From a virus, in the IMG/VR virus record IMGVR_UViG_3300036985_004568, positions 1 through 64,000 of that record: a DNA stretch of 64,000 nt; one strand, given 5' to 3'. Shown here in pieces: positions 1 through 6,370 of this stretch. Both the position numbers and the translations under genes were made by a program. The notes under the pieces were generated by a model, which did no database searches, was not told the DNA's origin, and saw only the letters and a list, made by a program, of their open reading frames with translations. Within the stretch, counting starts at the first letter, position 1, and each line of letters starts with the position of its first letter.

Positions 1-431
1 AAGACATTAGTAAACTTGGTATTGAAGATGAAAACTATGCAGTTCACGTTAAGTCTAATCAGGTCTTCAGTATATTTGGAAATATAGAAGTAGGGGAACA
101 AGACAAAGAGGACAAGACCACTGAACTAATATTAACTACAAGTAGTGGCTGGTCTTCTAAGGCTCTTTCTCTCTGCACTCCTGGCTCAGTTAGTCTTTCC
201 ACAAATATGTATCGTGGAAAGAGCTATGACGCAGACGTGATTCTGGGAGTATCTAGCGCGGCAACTTTCATAGAGTTCCTTAGGATTTCTGAGGAGCCTA
301 CTTATACCCAGATAATGGACCTGCTTCAGGAACATATTACCAAGTGCCAAGCTCACATAAAAGCGAAGCAGACTGCCTTAGATGTAGTTACAAATAAGTA
401 TGGGCAGTATTTGGTATTCAAAGAGTTATAA
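1..431 (+). CDS. Phage protein of unknown function, 5'-truncated at the window edge
   Basis: The frame is open from base 3 to the TAA at 429-431, so this is the C-terminal 142 residues of a gene that begins left of the window; the internal ATG at 207 has no clear ribosome binding site and is probably not the start. The last 45 or so residues resemble the end of the protein at 2030-2869 (both carry a L-R/Y-I-R/L-IS-E segment, a K-x-x-A-L-D-x-V helix and end in KYGQY....KEL), so the two are paralogues. No enzymatic motif is visible. It ends 15 bases before the next gene, in the same operon. Confidence 0.75.
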   Translation, partial: DISKLGIEDENYAVHVKSNQVFSIFGNIEVGEQDKEDKTTELILTTSSGWSSKALSLCTPGSVSLSTNMYRGKSYDADVILGVSSAATFIEFLRISEEPTYTQIMDLLQEHITKCQAHIKAKQTALDVVTNKYGQYLVFKEL

Positions 432-446
432 AAGAAAGGAGGACTA

Positions 447-725
447 ATGATGTTCGGATTAAATGTAGTAATCTTTAAGTGGGAGAAGTATCAGGCAGTA
501 ATGAAAGACGGAACCTTAAAAGAAAAGATAGCTAAAGGTAATTGTTCCTGCTGTAGAAAACAAATACCTAATGGAGTTGCTATAATTACCCAGACTTATA
601 GTAATAGGTTTGGTGGTGGTGTCCATAAGTATTGTCCCGCGTGTTCTGCGGCTGGGATGAAAGAACTTAAGGAAGCTACCAAGAACATAAAATTCCGAGC
701 CAAGATAGGCTGGGATAACTTTTAA
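447..725 (+). CDS. Small zinc-finger-like protein
   Basis: 92 residues, starting at tandem ATGs behind AAAGGAGG. A CSCC pair near residue 35-38 and a C-x-x-C pair (CPAC) near residue 70, with a His just before the second pair, suggest one zinc-binding module in the middle of the protein. A basic C-terminal segment follows. The family is not recognised. It lies in an operon of small proteins typical of a phage early region; a DNA- or host-protein-binding role is only inference. Confidence 0.75.
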   Translation: MMFGLNVVIFKWEKYQAVMKDGTLKEKIAKGNCSCCRKQIPNGVAIITQTYSNRFGGGVHKYCPACSAAGMKELKEATKNIKFRAKIGWDNF

Positions 726-741
726 CTAAAGGAGGCTAGTA

Positions 742-1029
742 ATGAAAAGACCAGCAAAAGTCACACTTCAAAGAGCAGTCAAGTTGTTAAGGGCTACCAA
801 TGGAACAGTCTTCAGGGCAACCTTCGTGAAGAGAACAGATGGTACCGTAAGGAACTTGGTAGGCAGGCTTGATGTGACCAAGGGAATCACAGGTAAGGGT
901 ATGGCATATGACCCTTTCGATAAAGGACTTATGACCGTATTTGATTTCCAGAAGAAGGCTTTCAGGATGGTGAATCTTGAATCCTTAACTGAGATAGTAG
1001 TGAAAGGACATACCTATGCGATTAAGTAA
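742..1029 (+). CDS. SH3-like beta-barrel phage protein
   Basis: 95 residues, basic, starting at ATG after AAAGGAGG. The pattern FVKRTDGTVRN, a central D-V-x-K-G-x-x-G-K-G, a GLMTVFD strand, then FRMVNLESL and G-H-T-Y, matches the general layout of a widespread small phage family usually described as having an SH3-like fold (K-x-D-G-x-x-R, then V-x-D, then Y-R-x-x-N-L). The biochemical role of that family is unknown. Its end overlaps the next start by 14 bases, so the two are translationally coupled. Confidence 0.7.
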   Translation: MKRPAKVTLQRAVKLLRATNGTVFRATFVKRTDGTVRNLVGRLDVTKGITGKGMAYDPFDKGLMTVFDFQKKAFRMVNLESLTEIVVKGHTYAIK

Positions 1030-1264
1030 GTATTACACACAAGGTGATGGTGAGGGTAATGTGTATACAATTAGAAAAATGAAAGGACCAGGTCTTAAGA
1101 ATTGGAGAGTTACTTATCAGGGTAGGTTCTTTAAAAATGGGGAAGAGTTTGTTTCGGACCCTAATGGTCAACATTATGACTATTATAACTATGCGGATAT
1201 TAGAAAGCACCTAGACCCCATTACTAAAAAACAACTTATGATTTTAGTATTAAAACACTACTAA
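1016..1264 (+). CDS. Small protein of the C-terminal tail family
   Basis: 82 residues, beginning inside the end of the preceding gene. The body is rich in Gly, Tyr and charged residues and looks like a small beta barrel. It ends in P-I-T-K-K-Q-L-M-I-L-V-L-K-H-Y, a variant of the tail (K/R)-x-L-T-x-x-E-x-x-hydrophobic-Y seen at the end of many small proteins in this window. No known domain is recognised. Real-gene status rests on codon-like composition, overlap coupling, and the shared tail. Confidence 0.7.
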   Translation: MRLSKYYTQGDGEGNVYTIRKMKGPGLKNWRVTYQGRFFKNGEEFVSDPNGQHYDYYNYADIRKHLDPITKKQLMILVLKHY

Positions 1265-1273
1265 GGAGGTATT

Positions 1274-1459
1274 ATGGAACAAGACTTGATTCTAGGATTC
1301 AAAGAACTTAGACGCAAGATCTGGGAAGGGATGTCAATAACAGAACTGTACCAAGTAAAGAATAGCAGGCTGGAGATGCTGGATTCAGGTATGCATATCG
1401 ATAAAAAAGATTTGGAAGAGATTAACAGGGAGTTAAGAAAGAGAGGGGAAAATGTCTGA
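1274..1459 (+). CDS. Small helical protein of unknown function
   Basis: 61 residues behind AAGGAGG with an ATG at the normal spacing. Predicted largely helical and rich in Glu, Leu, Arg and Lys (EINRELRKRGE at the C-terminus), so it may be a small coiled-coil or regulator. It overlaps the next start by eight bases (ATGTCTGA). The minus-strand frame over the same place is a shadow. No family is recognised. Confidence 0.6.
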   Translation: MEQDLILGFKELRRKIWEGMSITELYQVKNSRLEMLDSGMHIDKKDLEEINRELRKRGENV

Positions 1460-1610
1460 ACCATATGCTAGAACCAAGATACCAATTGAGACCTTGATGG
1501 ACGAAGCTTATGCTTGGTGGGAAAGTAAACTAGACCACGAGAAACAAAATATGTATTTAGAGTTGTATATGAAAGCTAAGAAGATAGGACCAGAAGAAGT
1601 TCAATACTAA
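1452..1610 (+). CDS. Small protein of unknown function
   Basis: 52 residues, starting at an ATG that overlaps the stop of the preceding gene (ATGTCTGA) and ending TAA just before the AAGGAGG of the next gene. The sequence has a YAWWES segment and a long charged helix (KLDHEKQNMYLELYMKAKK). Coupling at both ends and the perfect fit in the gap support it as a gene. Function cannot be assigned. Confidence 0.6.
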   Translation: MSEPYARTKIPIETLMDEAYAWWESKLDHEKQNMYLELYMKAKKIGPEEVQY

Positions 1611-1620
1611 GGAGGTTAAG

Positions 1621-1869
1621 ATGGCAAAGAGTACCAAGTTCAAGAAAGGTGAGTACGCGATTCAGATCAATGCTCCAATGGATAACTGCTTGGTAAGGAT
1701 TCTGGATAATGACACTGTATCAAAGGATGGTTTCTACAGGCATGAACATCTTGGGGGTGGAGGAAAAGACTTTATTAGTCAGCCCCAAATGGGAGTTGTA
1801 CACGGTAAGTTTCTTCGTAGGGCTACCAAGAAGGAAATTCTAATCCACGCCGTAAGAAAGGAGTATTAA
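1621..1869 (+). CDS. Small protein of the C-terminal tail family
   Basis: 82 residues with a strong AAGGAGG upstream. It opens with a F-K-K-G-E-Y-A segment like the F/Y-K-V-G-D-x-V opening of other beta-barrel-like members here, has a Gly-rich loop (HLGGGGKDF) and closes with R-R-A-T-K-K-E-I-L-I-H-A-V-R-K-E-Y, which fits the shared tail (T-x-x-E, hydrophobic run, terminal Tyr). There are no cysteine pairs, so it belongs to the non-zinc branch of the group. Function unknown. Confidence 0.72.
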   Translation: MAKSTKFKKGEYAIQINAPMDNCLVRILDNDTVSKDGFYRHEHLGGGGKDFISQPQMGVVHGKFLRRATKKEILIHAVRKEY

Positions 1870-1886
1870 AAAAGAAAGCAAACTAT

Positions 1887-2015
1887 ATGTACATAGTTCA
1901 CTGTAAGATACCAGTAATAGCAAAGACTGCTGTAGAAGCAAAGAAGAAAATAAAGTCTAAGTTAGGAACCACTATTAAGGGTGGTAGGAAATACTTTATT
2001 GAAGCCTTTAAATAG
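1887..2015 (+). CDS. 42-residue basic peptide
   Basis: ATG at 1887 to TAG at 2013, encoding 42 residues with a KTAVEAKKKIKSKLG helix and a C-terminal GGRKYFIEAFK strand. Such short beta-alpha-beta peptides are common in phage operons. The AAAGAAAG upstream is a modest ribosome binding site. It fills the gap between two coding regions exactly. No homologue is recognised. Confidence 0.55.
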   Translation: MYIVHCKIPVIAKTAVEAKKKIKSKLGTTIKGGRKYFIEAFK

Positions 2016-2029
2016 AAAGGAGTTACCAA

Positions 2030-2869
2030 GTGATATTTCCAAGAGAAGAAAAGTTAAAGTATGAGAAGTTACAAGCTAAGCTGGATCGCTTAAACGCATC
2101 CTGTAAGAAGATGGATATTAACACATTCTATAGCAACAAGTTCGAGACTATAGTTCTGTGTGCATCTCAAAAGTTAATATTAAGAACTGAGAAGATAAAA
2201 CTCACTGAGGGAGACTTCTATGGGGGGCACACATTCTCCCTTACCGGTTCTGGAATTCGTCAGCATTATGGATATGTAGGACACCACCATAGACCAGAGG
2301 GTAATTGGTTACACTTTCTTATTAATGGCCCTCATTGTAAGTCTTTGCAAAATAAGAAGTGGTTGGCAGATCTATCTAAGAAGTGGGATGAGATAAAGAA
2401 GATAGCAAAGGATCCCACGACGGTGGATAATCTAAAGCAGGTACTTGAAGATATCCGTAGTACTCACTTCTTTGGATCCAACTATAATGATGTTAATCTT
2501 ACACACGAAGAAAAGGTAGCGCTTGGTACTCCCGTAGAGATTCAAGGATCTGAGGAGATGGAGGCAAGTAAAGGGGAAAATGATAGTGATCACACATTTA
2601 CTGCTACTAGGTTAGTTGTTGAGCTTAATGATCGTGATATCTCAATTTCCTTAGAAAAGAACAAGGCTTCTCATGTATGCTTTCAGATAGTTGAAAGATT
2701 AATGCTCTCAGACTATATTCGGATCTCTGAACCGGAAACTTATGATGCTATTACCAAGTTGATTGATGGGTTGATCTGTCAGGTAGACGCCAAGGTGGCA
2801 GCCAAAACCCAGGCCCTTGATGCTGTCGTACAGAAGTATGGTCAGTATATCTGCTACAAAGAGCTCTAA
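2030..2869 (+). CDS. Phage protein of unknown function, paralogue of the gene at the left edge
   Basis: 279 residues from a GTG start behind AAAGGAG. The first 120 residues include a His-rich stretch (RQHYGYVGHHHRPEGNWLHFL) and the second half has a long acidic region. The last 70 residues align by eye with the gene ending at 431 (LSDYIRISEPETY..., then helix K-x-Q-A-L-D-x-V-x-x-KYGQY). It is the last gene before a 218-base gap. No enzyme family is recognised; the His cluster could bind metal. Confidence 0.75.
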   Translation: MIFPREEKLKYEKLQAKLDRLNASCKKMDINTFYSNKFETIVLCASQKLILRTEKIKLTEGDFYGGHTFSLTGSGIRQHYGYVGHHHRPEGNWLHFLINGPHCKSLQNKKWLADLSKKWDEIKKIAKDPTTVDNLKQVLEDIRSTHFFGSNYNDVNLTHEEKVALGTPVEIQGSEEMEASKGENDSDHTFTATRLVVELNDRDISISLEKNKASHVCFQIVERLMLSDYIRISEPETYDAITKLIDGLICQVDAKVAAKTQALDAVVQKYGQYICYKEL

Positions 2870-2931
2870 ATCCCGCGGAATAGTCTTGGTAAGCTCCTTA
2901 TCTAAATCTCATTAAGGAAAAATAACAACAC

Positions 2932-2957
2932 TAGTATTATATATTTATATAATACTA
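2932..2957. repeat. Perfect 12-bp palindrome in the intergenic gap
   Basis: TAGTATTATATA, two bases, then TATATAATACTA: 12 complementary bases on each side of TT, all A/T except one pair. It lies between the end of one operon (2869) and the next gene (3088). It has no GC stem or T tract, so it is not a typical terminator; a protein-binding operator or an unwinding element is more likely. Its right arm contains TATATAAT, as does the 16-nt element found elsewhere in the window. Confidence 0.7.
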
Positions 2958-2998
2958 AAGCTTTAAGTACTTGTATTATCCCCTGGGGGCCCCTAAGA

Positions 2999-3027
2999 TA
3001 GATTATATACCTAATTTAGGGTATAAT
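2999..3027 (+). promoter_or_regulatory. Weak candidate promoter
   Basis: A perfect TATAAT at 3022-3027 with TAGATT at 2999-3004, 17 bases apart. The -35 box is poor (three of six positions). It would serve the gene at 3088 after a gap with no other signal. Confidence 0.35.
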
Positions 3028-3087
3028 AGAATTATTTTAAAAATACTTGGTAGTCGCCCCACAAAAATAGGCTCAAAAGGAGGGATT

Positions 3088-3393
3088 ATGGCACAAAAGT
3101 ACAAAGTTGGAGATATAGTTAGGCTGGTTAGGGAGAGGGATGGGGAATCGTGGGAACGTGTTGCACGGATTGAGCATGTCAAATCTTGTAGTGCTTCGGA
3201 TTGTACCTATAGGGACGGAGGAACGCATAGGGAAGAAAGTGGGGAAGTTTGTAAGCAATGTGATGGTTCTATGTATGACTGTAGAGTTATTGCAGGTAAA
3301 GGAAGGAATTATCAAGAAGGTCATCTAGGAGCTTGGGCAGGATATAACATGCAGAAACTAACAGACGAAGAACTAGCATTCTATCTTCTGTAA
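3088..3393 (+). CDS. Zinc-binding beta-barrel-like protein of the tail family
   Basis: 101 residues from the ATG following AAAAGGAGGG; an in-frame upstream extension to 2971 lacks a ribosome binding site. It opens Y-K-V-G-D-I-V-R-L-V, has C-x-x-x-x-C (SCSASDC) and C-x-x-C (CKQCDG) pairs that probably bind one zinc, then G-Y-N-M-Q-K-L-T-D-E-E-L-A-F-Y-L-L. The proteins at 6742 and 7053 have the same three-part plan, including CSKCDGIMY against CKQCDGSMY. Cellular role unknown; the common tail suggests a common partner. Confidence 0.78.
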   Translation: MAQKYKVGDIVRLVRERDGESWERVARIEHVKSCSASDCTYRDGGTHREESGEVCKQCDGSMYDCRVIAGKGRNYQEGHLGAWAGYNMQKLTDEELAFYLL

Positions 3394-3407
3394 TGAGAGG
3401 AGGTTAT

Positions 3408-3761
3408 ATGAGTAAAGCTGTACGTAAGAACGCTAAATGGCACTTGGTAGATATCCCTGAGACTATGGTCCTTACGCCGGATCTACCACGAAGACAACGG
3501 GCCTTCAGAGGCAGGCATTGCAACCGGTGTGGCATTCCTATCTCAGCTGGAGAAGAACACCTAGCAATGTTCTTTAAGACAGACAAGTTCTTTATGATGC
3601 GGCATAACTTATGTTGTATCTGTGGGTTAGAACTATTATTAGAGTCCCTACAAAGGGCGGAAGCTTTGTATCTCTATGTCCAGCAACAGATCAAATCTGT
3701 ACGTAAGTACATTAAGAACAAGAACTTAACTCTAGTTAGGGATGTACATAACCACGTTTAA
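3408..3761 (+). CDS. Zinc-finger protein with C-terminal helix
   Basis: 117 residues, ATG at 3408 chosen because AGAGGAGG sits just upstream, although an in-frame ATG exists at 3393. C-x-x-C (CNRCG) near residue 40 and C-x-x-C (CCICG) near residue 72, about 30 residues apart, with His residues beside them, form a likely treble-clef or PARP-type zinc module. A coiled helix follows (SLQRAEALYLYVQQQIKSVRKYIKNKN). Base composition is richer in GC than the surroundings. Function not recognised. Confidence 0.72.
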   Translation: MSKAVRKNAKWHLVDIPETMVLTPDLPRRQRAFRGRHCNRCGIPISAGEEHLAMFFKTDKFFMMRHNLCCICGLELLLESLQRAEALYLYVQQQIKSVRKYIKNKNLTLVRDVHNHV

Positions 3762-3926
3762 GGCCCCTTGGTGGTCCTAAGAAGTCGCCTGAAGCCCAAT
3801 GCCTAGGTTCTACCAAGATCGTTTAAATTGGCTCTATAAAACGCCAGTAGCTAGGCCATTCTACCCTGGGGTAACAAGTGCAATAATTACAATTATTATT
3901 GGGAATAGCAATTAAGCACAATTTAC

Positions 3927-3955
3927 TTGACAAATCAACAAAGATGTGTTATACT
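3927..3955 (+). promoter_or_regulatory. Sigma-70-type promoter
   Basis: TTGACA at 3927-3932, 17-base spacer, TATACT at 3950-3955, preceded by TGT (extended -10). The first 12 bases around the -35 (ACTTGACAAATC) are repeated at the promoter at 6695. The next start, ATG 3982 with AAAGGAG, lies about 20 bases downstream of the expected +1. An AT-rich inverted repeat (AATAATT/AATTATT, 3882-3897) lies upstream. Confidence 0.85.
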
Positions 3956-3981
3956 TTAACCAAATAACTGAAAGGAGCATT

Positions 3982-4551
3982 ATGTTAGTAAGCAGAGGGA
4001 ACCATAAGTTGGGGACTGATACCTTGATCTTGAACATCACCAGCGCGGCCGATTGCATGTCTCGGAAGCTGGGTCTTTGTGCTCTAGGTACCAAGTGTTA
4101 TGCTATGAAGGCTGAGCGCATGTATAAAGCCGTCCTGCCTTACCGGAGTAAACAGACTGAGTATTGGGACCAGAATCATCCGGCCACGATTGCAATGGAT
4201 CTCTGGAAGGAAGTTTCCAGGACTACCAAGCAACCAATCAAGTACATTCGGATCTCAGAAGCAGGAGACTTCAGGGACCAAGCAGACGTAGACAAGTTGA
4301 TCAAAATAGCAGAAATACTTGGGGCTATTGATGTTACGTTATATGGATACACGGCCCGTAAGGACCTAGCCTTTGGTAAGTGCCCGAGCAACCTGATCAT
4401 GAATGGCTCAGGGTTTATGATTCACAATAGCTTCACGGCCGTACCTAAAGTTAGCCTGGCCCAGCACAAGGTAACATGCGCGGGGAACTGCCGGGGATGC
4501 AACCTTTGTAAGATCCGCGGGAAGCTGGCCATCAAAGTGGGGATACACTGA
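3982..4551 (+). CDS. GP88-like conserved phage protein with Cys clusters
   Basis: 189 residues from ATG 3982; the in-frame ATG at 3946 lies inside the promoter and is rejected. The pattern T-L-I-L-N-I-T-S-A-A-D-C, then L-C-x-x-G-x-x-C-Y-A-M-K-A-E, P-Y-R-x-x-Q and Y-W fits a phage family known as gene product 88, whose members have a Cys-rich N-terminal part. I see R-I-S-E-A-G-D-F near residue 95 and a second Cys cluster near the end (CAGNCRGCNLC), which could hold zinc or an iron-sulphur cluster. The gene is richer in GC than its neighbours. Biochemical function of the family is not established. It heads the transcript from the promoter at 3927. Confidence 0.65.
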   Translation: MLVSRGNHKLGTDTLILNITSAADCMSRKLGLCALGTKCYAMKAERMYKAVLPYRSKQTEYWDQNHPATIAMDLWKEVSRTTKQPIKYIRISEAGDFRDQADVDKLIKIAEILGAIDVTLYGYTARKDLAFGKCPSNLIMNGSGFMIHNSFTAVPKVSLAQHKVTCAGNCRGCNLCKIRGKLAIKVGIH

Positions 4552-4763
4552 TGAAGAGCACACATGGGCCCGTACGCTTACCAAAGTATACCAAGCGGAA
4601 ATGGATCTGTAAGAAGCTTAATACCTGTGGTTCTCCAGACTGTTTATGTTATAAGCCACATGAACATAGTTCTAGATGTGGTCACTTTTGTTCTGCTGAA
4701 CCTGCTGGATATGGTACCTGTAGGCCCCTAGTAAAGGGGGAGGAGCTAATCTATGGCTACTAA
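4551..4763 (+). CDS. Cys-rich tail-family protein
   Basis: 70 residues, start overlapping the preceding TGA (TGATG). I-C-K-K-L-N-T-C-G-S-P-D-C-L-C with P-H-E-H, then C-G-H-F-C, ends in C-R-P-L-V-K-G-E-E-L-I-Y-G-Y. First of six consecutive genes sharing the plan I-C-x(5)-C-x(4)-C, H-x-x-x-H, further Cys, C-R/K-x-L and a final Tyr. Probably binds one or two zinc ions through Cys and His. Function unknown. The last codons overlap the next gene by 11 bases. Confidence 0.75.
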   Translation: MKSTHGPVRLPKYTKRKWICKKLNTCGSPDCLCYKPHEHSSRCGHFCSAEPAGYGTCRPLVKGEELIYGY

Positions 4764-4986
4764 AATTAGAACAGATAGTTATGAACCAATAAAGGGAACT
4801 GTAATATGTAGGGGTCACCTAGACTGCCGTTCCAAAATGGGTTGTCCCCATCATAAGTTACATAAGTGGATAAAAAATGAAGAAGGCCGTCCAAGTCATC
4901 AAGAATGTTTCAACCAAATACTTGGTCCTTCCCACTGTGACTGTATCCCAATGACCAAAGTAGGACTTCTATTGGAGTCCTATTAA
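4753..4986 (+). CDS. Cys-rich tail-family protein, long N-terminal form
   Basis: 77 residues overlapping both neighbours. An N-terminal R-x-D-S-Y-E-P-I-K-G-T-V precedes I-C-R-G-H-L-D-C-R-S-K-M-G-C-P-H-H-K-L-H-K-W, then Cys residues near 51, 62 and 64, ending T-K-V-G-L-L-L-E-S-Y. The closest relative is the protein at 5449 (D-M-W-E-P-I-K-G-W-V-I-C-Q-G-Y-K-T-C). The block 4551/4753/4986 therefore looks like a duplicate of the block 5232/5449/5685. Confidence 0.75.
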   Translation: MATKIRTDSYEPIKGTVICRGHLDCRSKMGCPHHKLHKWIKNEEGRPSHQECFNQILGPSHCDCIPMTKVGLLLESY

Positions 4987-5168
4987 TGGTAAAGTTAATA
5001 TGTTCCAAGTGGTTAAAGTGTACTAATAAAGAGTGTCCCGCCAAGGTGGCCCATGTGGCACGCCATGGGTGTTGTGATGGCCCTAAGTGTTATTATGAAT
5101 CTAATATTGGGAGAAAGGTAAAGTGTAGAAAACTAACTAAGGAAGAGGAAATTTTAATCTATTATTAA
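4986..5168 (+). CDS. Cys-rich tail-family protein
   Basis: 60 residues, ATG overlapping the previous TAA. L-I-C-S-K-W-L-K-C-T-N-K-E-C with A-H-x-x-x-H, then GCCDGPKC and V-K-C-R-K-L-T-K-E-E-E-I-L-I-Y-Y, one of the clearest copies of the tail. Likely a compact zinc-binding fold. Third member of the first three-gene block. Confidence 0.76.
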   Translation: MVKLICSKWLKCTNKECPAKVAHVARHGCCDGPKCYYESNIGRKVKCRKLTKEEEILIYY

Positions 5169-5178
5169 AGGAGACTCA

Positions 5179-5247
5179 ATGAAACTAATGGAAAAGTTAT
5201 TCCCCCCTCAGGGCTACCAAGGGAGGCCTAAATGTCTAAAGAAGTGA
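5179..5247 (+). CDS. Possible 22-residue micro-ORF
   Basis: ATG at 5179 behind a very good AAAGGAG; reads 22 codons to TGA at 5245, overlapping the start at 5232 by 16 bases. It includes PPQGYQGRPK. It may be a leader that couples translation to the next gene, since the ribosome binding site for 5232 (GGGAGG) lies inside it. It could equally be a remnant. Confidence 0.35.
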   Translation: MKLMEKLFPPQGYQGRPKCLKK

Positions 5248-5459
5248 TCTGTGACCACTACAAAGAATGTAAAGCTAAAGGATGCCACCATATTAAACCA
5301 CATACAACTGTTGACTTTTCTGCTATACTAAGAAGATCCTTTGCTACAAAGACTACCTGCCTTGATCCTGATTTATGTACTGGCCTAACTCTATCATTTC
5401 CGGTTAGAGTAAGATGTAGAGCTTTAAAGAAGGGTGAGAAGCTAATCTATGCCTACTAA
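5232..5459 (+). CDS. Cys-rich tail-family protein
   Basis: 75 residues. V-I-C-D-H-Y-K-E-C-K-A-K-G-C-H-H-I-K-P-H, a middle segment with C-L-D-P-D-L-C, then V-R-C-R-A-L-K-K-G-E-K-L-I-Y-A-Y; the end closely matches the protein at 4551 (K-G-E-E-L-I-Y-G-Y). First member of the second three-gene block. Overlaps the next gene by 11 bases, the same overlap as in the first block. Confidence 0.75.
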   Translation: MSKEVICDHYKECKAKGCHHIKPHTTVDFSAILRRSFATKTTCLDPDLCTGLTLSFPVRVRCRALKKGEKLIYAY

Positions 5460-5685
5460 ACAACGTAAAGATATGTGGGAGCCAATTAAAGGATGGGTAA
5501 TTTGTCAGGGCTACAAGACCTGTTCATCCAAAAGAGCATGTCTTCATTCTAGGTTGCATAGGTGGAGAAGGTCCCCAAAGTTTAAAGAGGGGATAGATTG
5601 TTGCTATAATAGTGATTCTAGTAAACAAAATACTTGTAACTGCTCACATAAAACTAAAACAGAATTAATGCTGGAGGCCTATTAA
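5449..5685 (+). CDS. Cys-rich tail-family protein, long N-terminal form
   Basis: 78 residues. Resembles the protein at 4753 throughout: M-x-T-K-x-R at the start, E-P-I-K-G, V-I-C-Q-G-Y-K-T-C-S-S-K-R-A-C, H-S-R-L-H-R-W, later CC and C-x-C, and a T-E-L-M-L-E-A-Y ending. Second member of the second block, coupled to both neighbours by overlaps. Confidence 0.75.
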   Translation: MPTKQRKDMWEPIKGWVICQGYKTCSSKRACLHSRLHRWRRSPKFKEGIDCCYNSDSSKQNTCNCSHKTKTELMLEAY

Positions 5686-5870
5686 TGGAAAAACGAATCT
5701 GTCCACGCGCTGGAACTTGTTGTGATTATGCTCCCTGTAAGCATAGTCGGCCACATATACCCAATGATAACTGTTATGCTACCACCATTCTCTGTACATA
5801 CCACTGCTGTGAAGCCACTCCTGAATTACTGGAGAAGATAGAAGCAGAGAAGATAGTAAATAATTATTAA
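5685..5870 (+). CDS. Cys-rich tail-family protein
   Basis: 61 residues starting on the previous TAA (TAATG). R-I-C-P-R-A-G-T-C-C-D-Y-A-P-C-K-H-S-R-P-H, then CYATTILCTYHCC and a diverged tail (I-E-A-E-K-I-V-N-N-Y) that keeps the Glu, the hydrophobic run and the terminal Tyr. Last gene before a structured gap. Confidence 0.74.
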   Translation: MEKRICPRAGTCCDYAPCKHSRPHIPNDNCYATTILCTYHCCEATPELLEKIEAEKIVNNY

Positions 5871-5954
5871 GCACTTTGAGAAAGGTGCGTTAGCAAGTAC
5901 GCTAGAGGCACGATTAGCAAAAAACTCGATTTCGAGAACTCTGTGTTAGCAGAG
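5871..5954 (+). ncRNA. Intercistronic segment with four successive hairpins
   Basis: Directly after the stop at 5870 the transcript can fold into GCACTTT/AAAGgTGC (5871-5888), GCGT/ACGC (5887-5902, sharing two bases with the first), CTCG/CGAG (5925-5936) and CTCTG/CAGAG (5939-5954). TTAGCA occurs three times, once in or beside a loop each time (5890, 5914, 5946). There are no T tracts, so these are not ordinary terminators. It could be a processing site, a regulatory leader for the small gene at 5973 or a small RNA. No known RNA family is recognised. Confidence 0.45.
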
Positions 5955-5972
5955 AATGAGAGGAGAATTTAT

Positions 5973-6068
5973 ATGTCTCCCACCTTAATTCACTTATTTG
6001 ATGATATATTCAGTACTCTATTGGGTATTTTGGATGATATAGTCAATACTATACTAGGAGAAAACTAA
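5973..6068 (+). CDS. 31-residue amphipathic peptide
   Basis: ATG at 5973 behind GAGAGGAG, ending TAA with its last base shared with the next ATG. The product alternates hydrophobic residues with Asp (HLFDDIFSTLLGILDDIVN), giving an acidic amphipathic helix. Good ribosome binding site and coupling to the membrane protein at 6068 support it; no family is known. Confidence 0.5.
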   Translation: MSPTLIHLFDDIFSTLLGILDDIVNTILGEN

Positions 6069-6370
6069 TGTTAATTAGCCTATTTAACTGGTTTATTCAT
6101 TTAAATAACCCTATTGTAGCTGTTTTACTCATAGCTTTACCCTTTATAATTGCTGGATATATAGAAATAAATAGGGAGAAAGCCTGTAAAATAGGTAGAA
6201 TAGTCTATGATAAAGAGAGTAAGATAATAGGTAGAATTGATGGGGAAATAGATATGGACGGTACTATAAGACTTACGAATGACAGAGGAACTTATTGGTA
6301 TACGCAAGTGGGGAAGCTTAGAAGATTAACCCCTAAAGAAAGGTTTGATTATTATGTCCAATCTCTTTGA
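6068..6370 (+). CDS. Membrane-anchored tail-family protein
   Basis: 100 residues. One transmembrane segment near residues 14-32 (IVAVLLIALPFIIAGYI), then a cytoplasmic-type beta domain (I-G-R-I-V-Y-D-x-E-S-K-I-I-G-R-I-D) and the tail L-R-R-L-T-P-K-E-R-F-D-Y-Y-V-Q-S-L. It shows that the tail is also attached to membrane-anchored proteins. Overlaps the next gene. Confidence 0.7.
   Translation: MLISLFNWFIHLNNPIVAVLLIALPFIIAGYIEINREKACKIGRIVYDKESKIIGRIDGEIDMDGTIRLTNDRGTYWYTQVGKLRRLTPKERFDYYVQSL

Noticed and set aside
3946-3981. Upstream ATG extension of the GP88-like gene
   Set aside because: It lies inside the promoter -10 region and before the expected transcription start.
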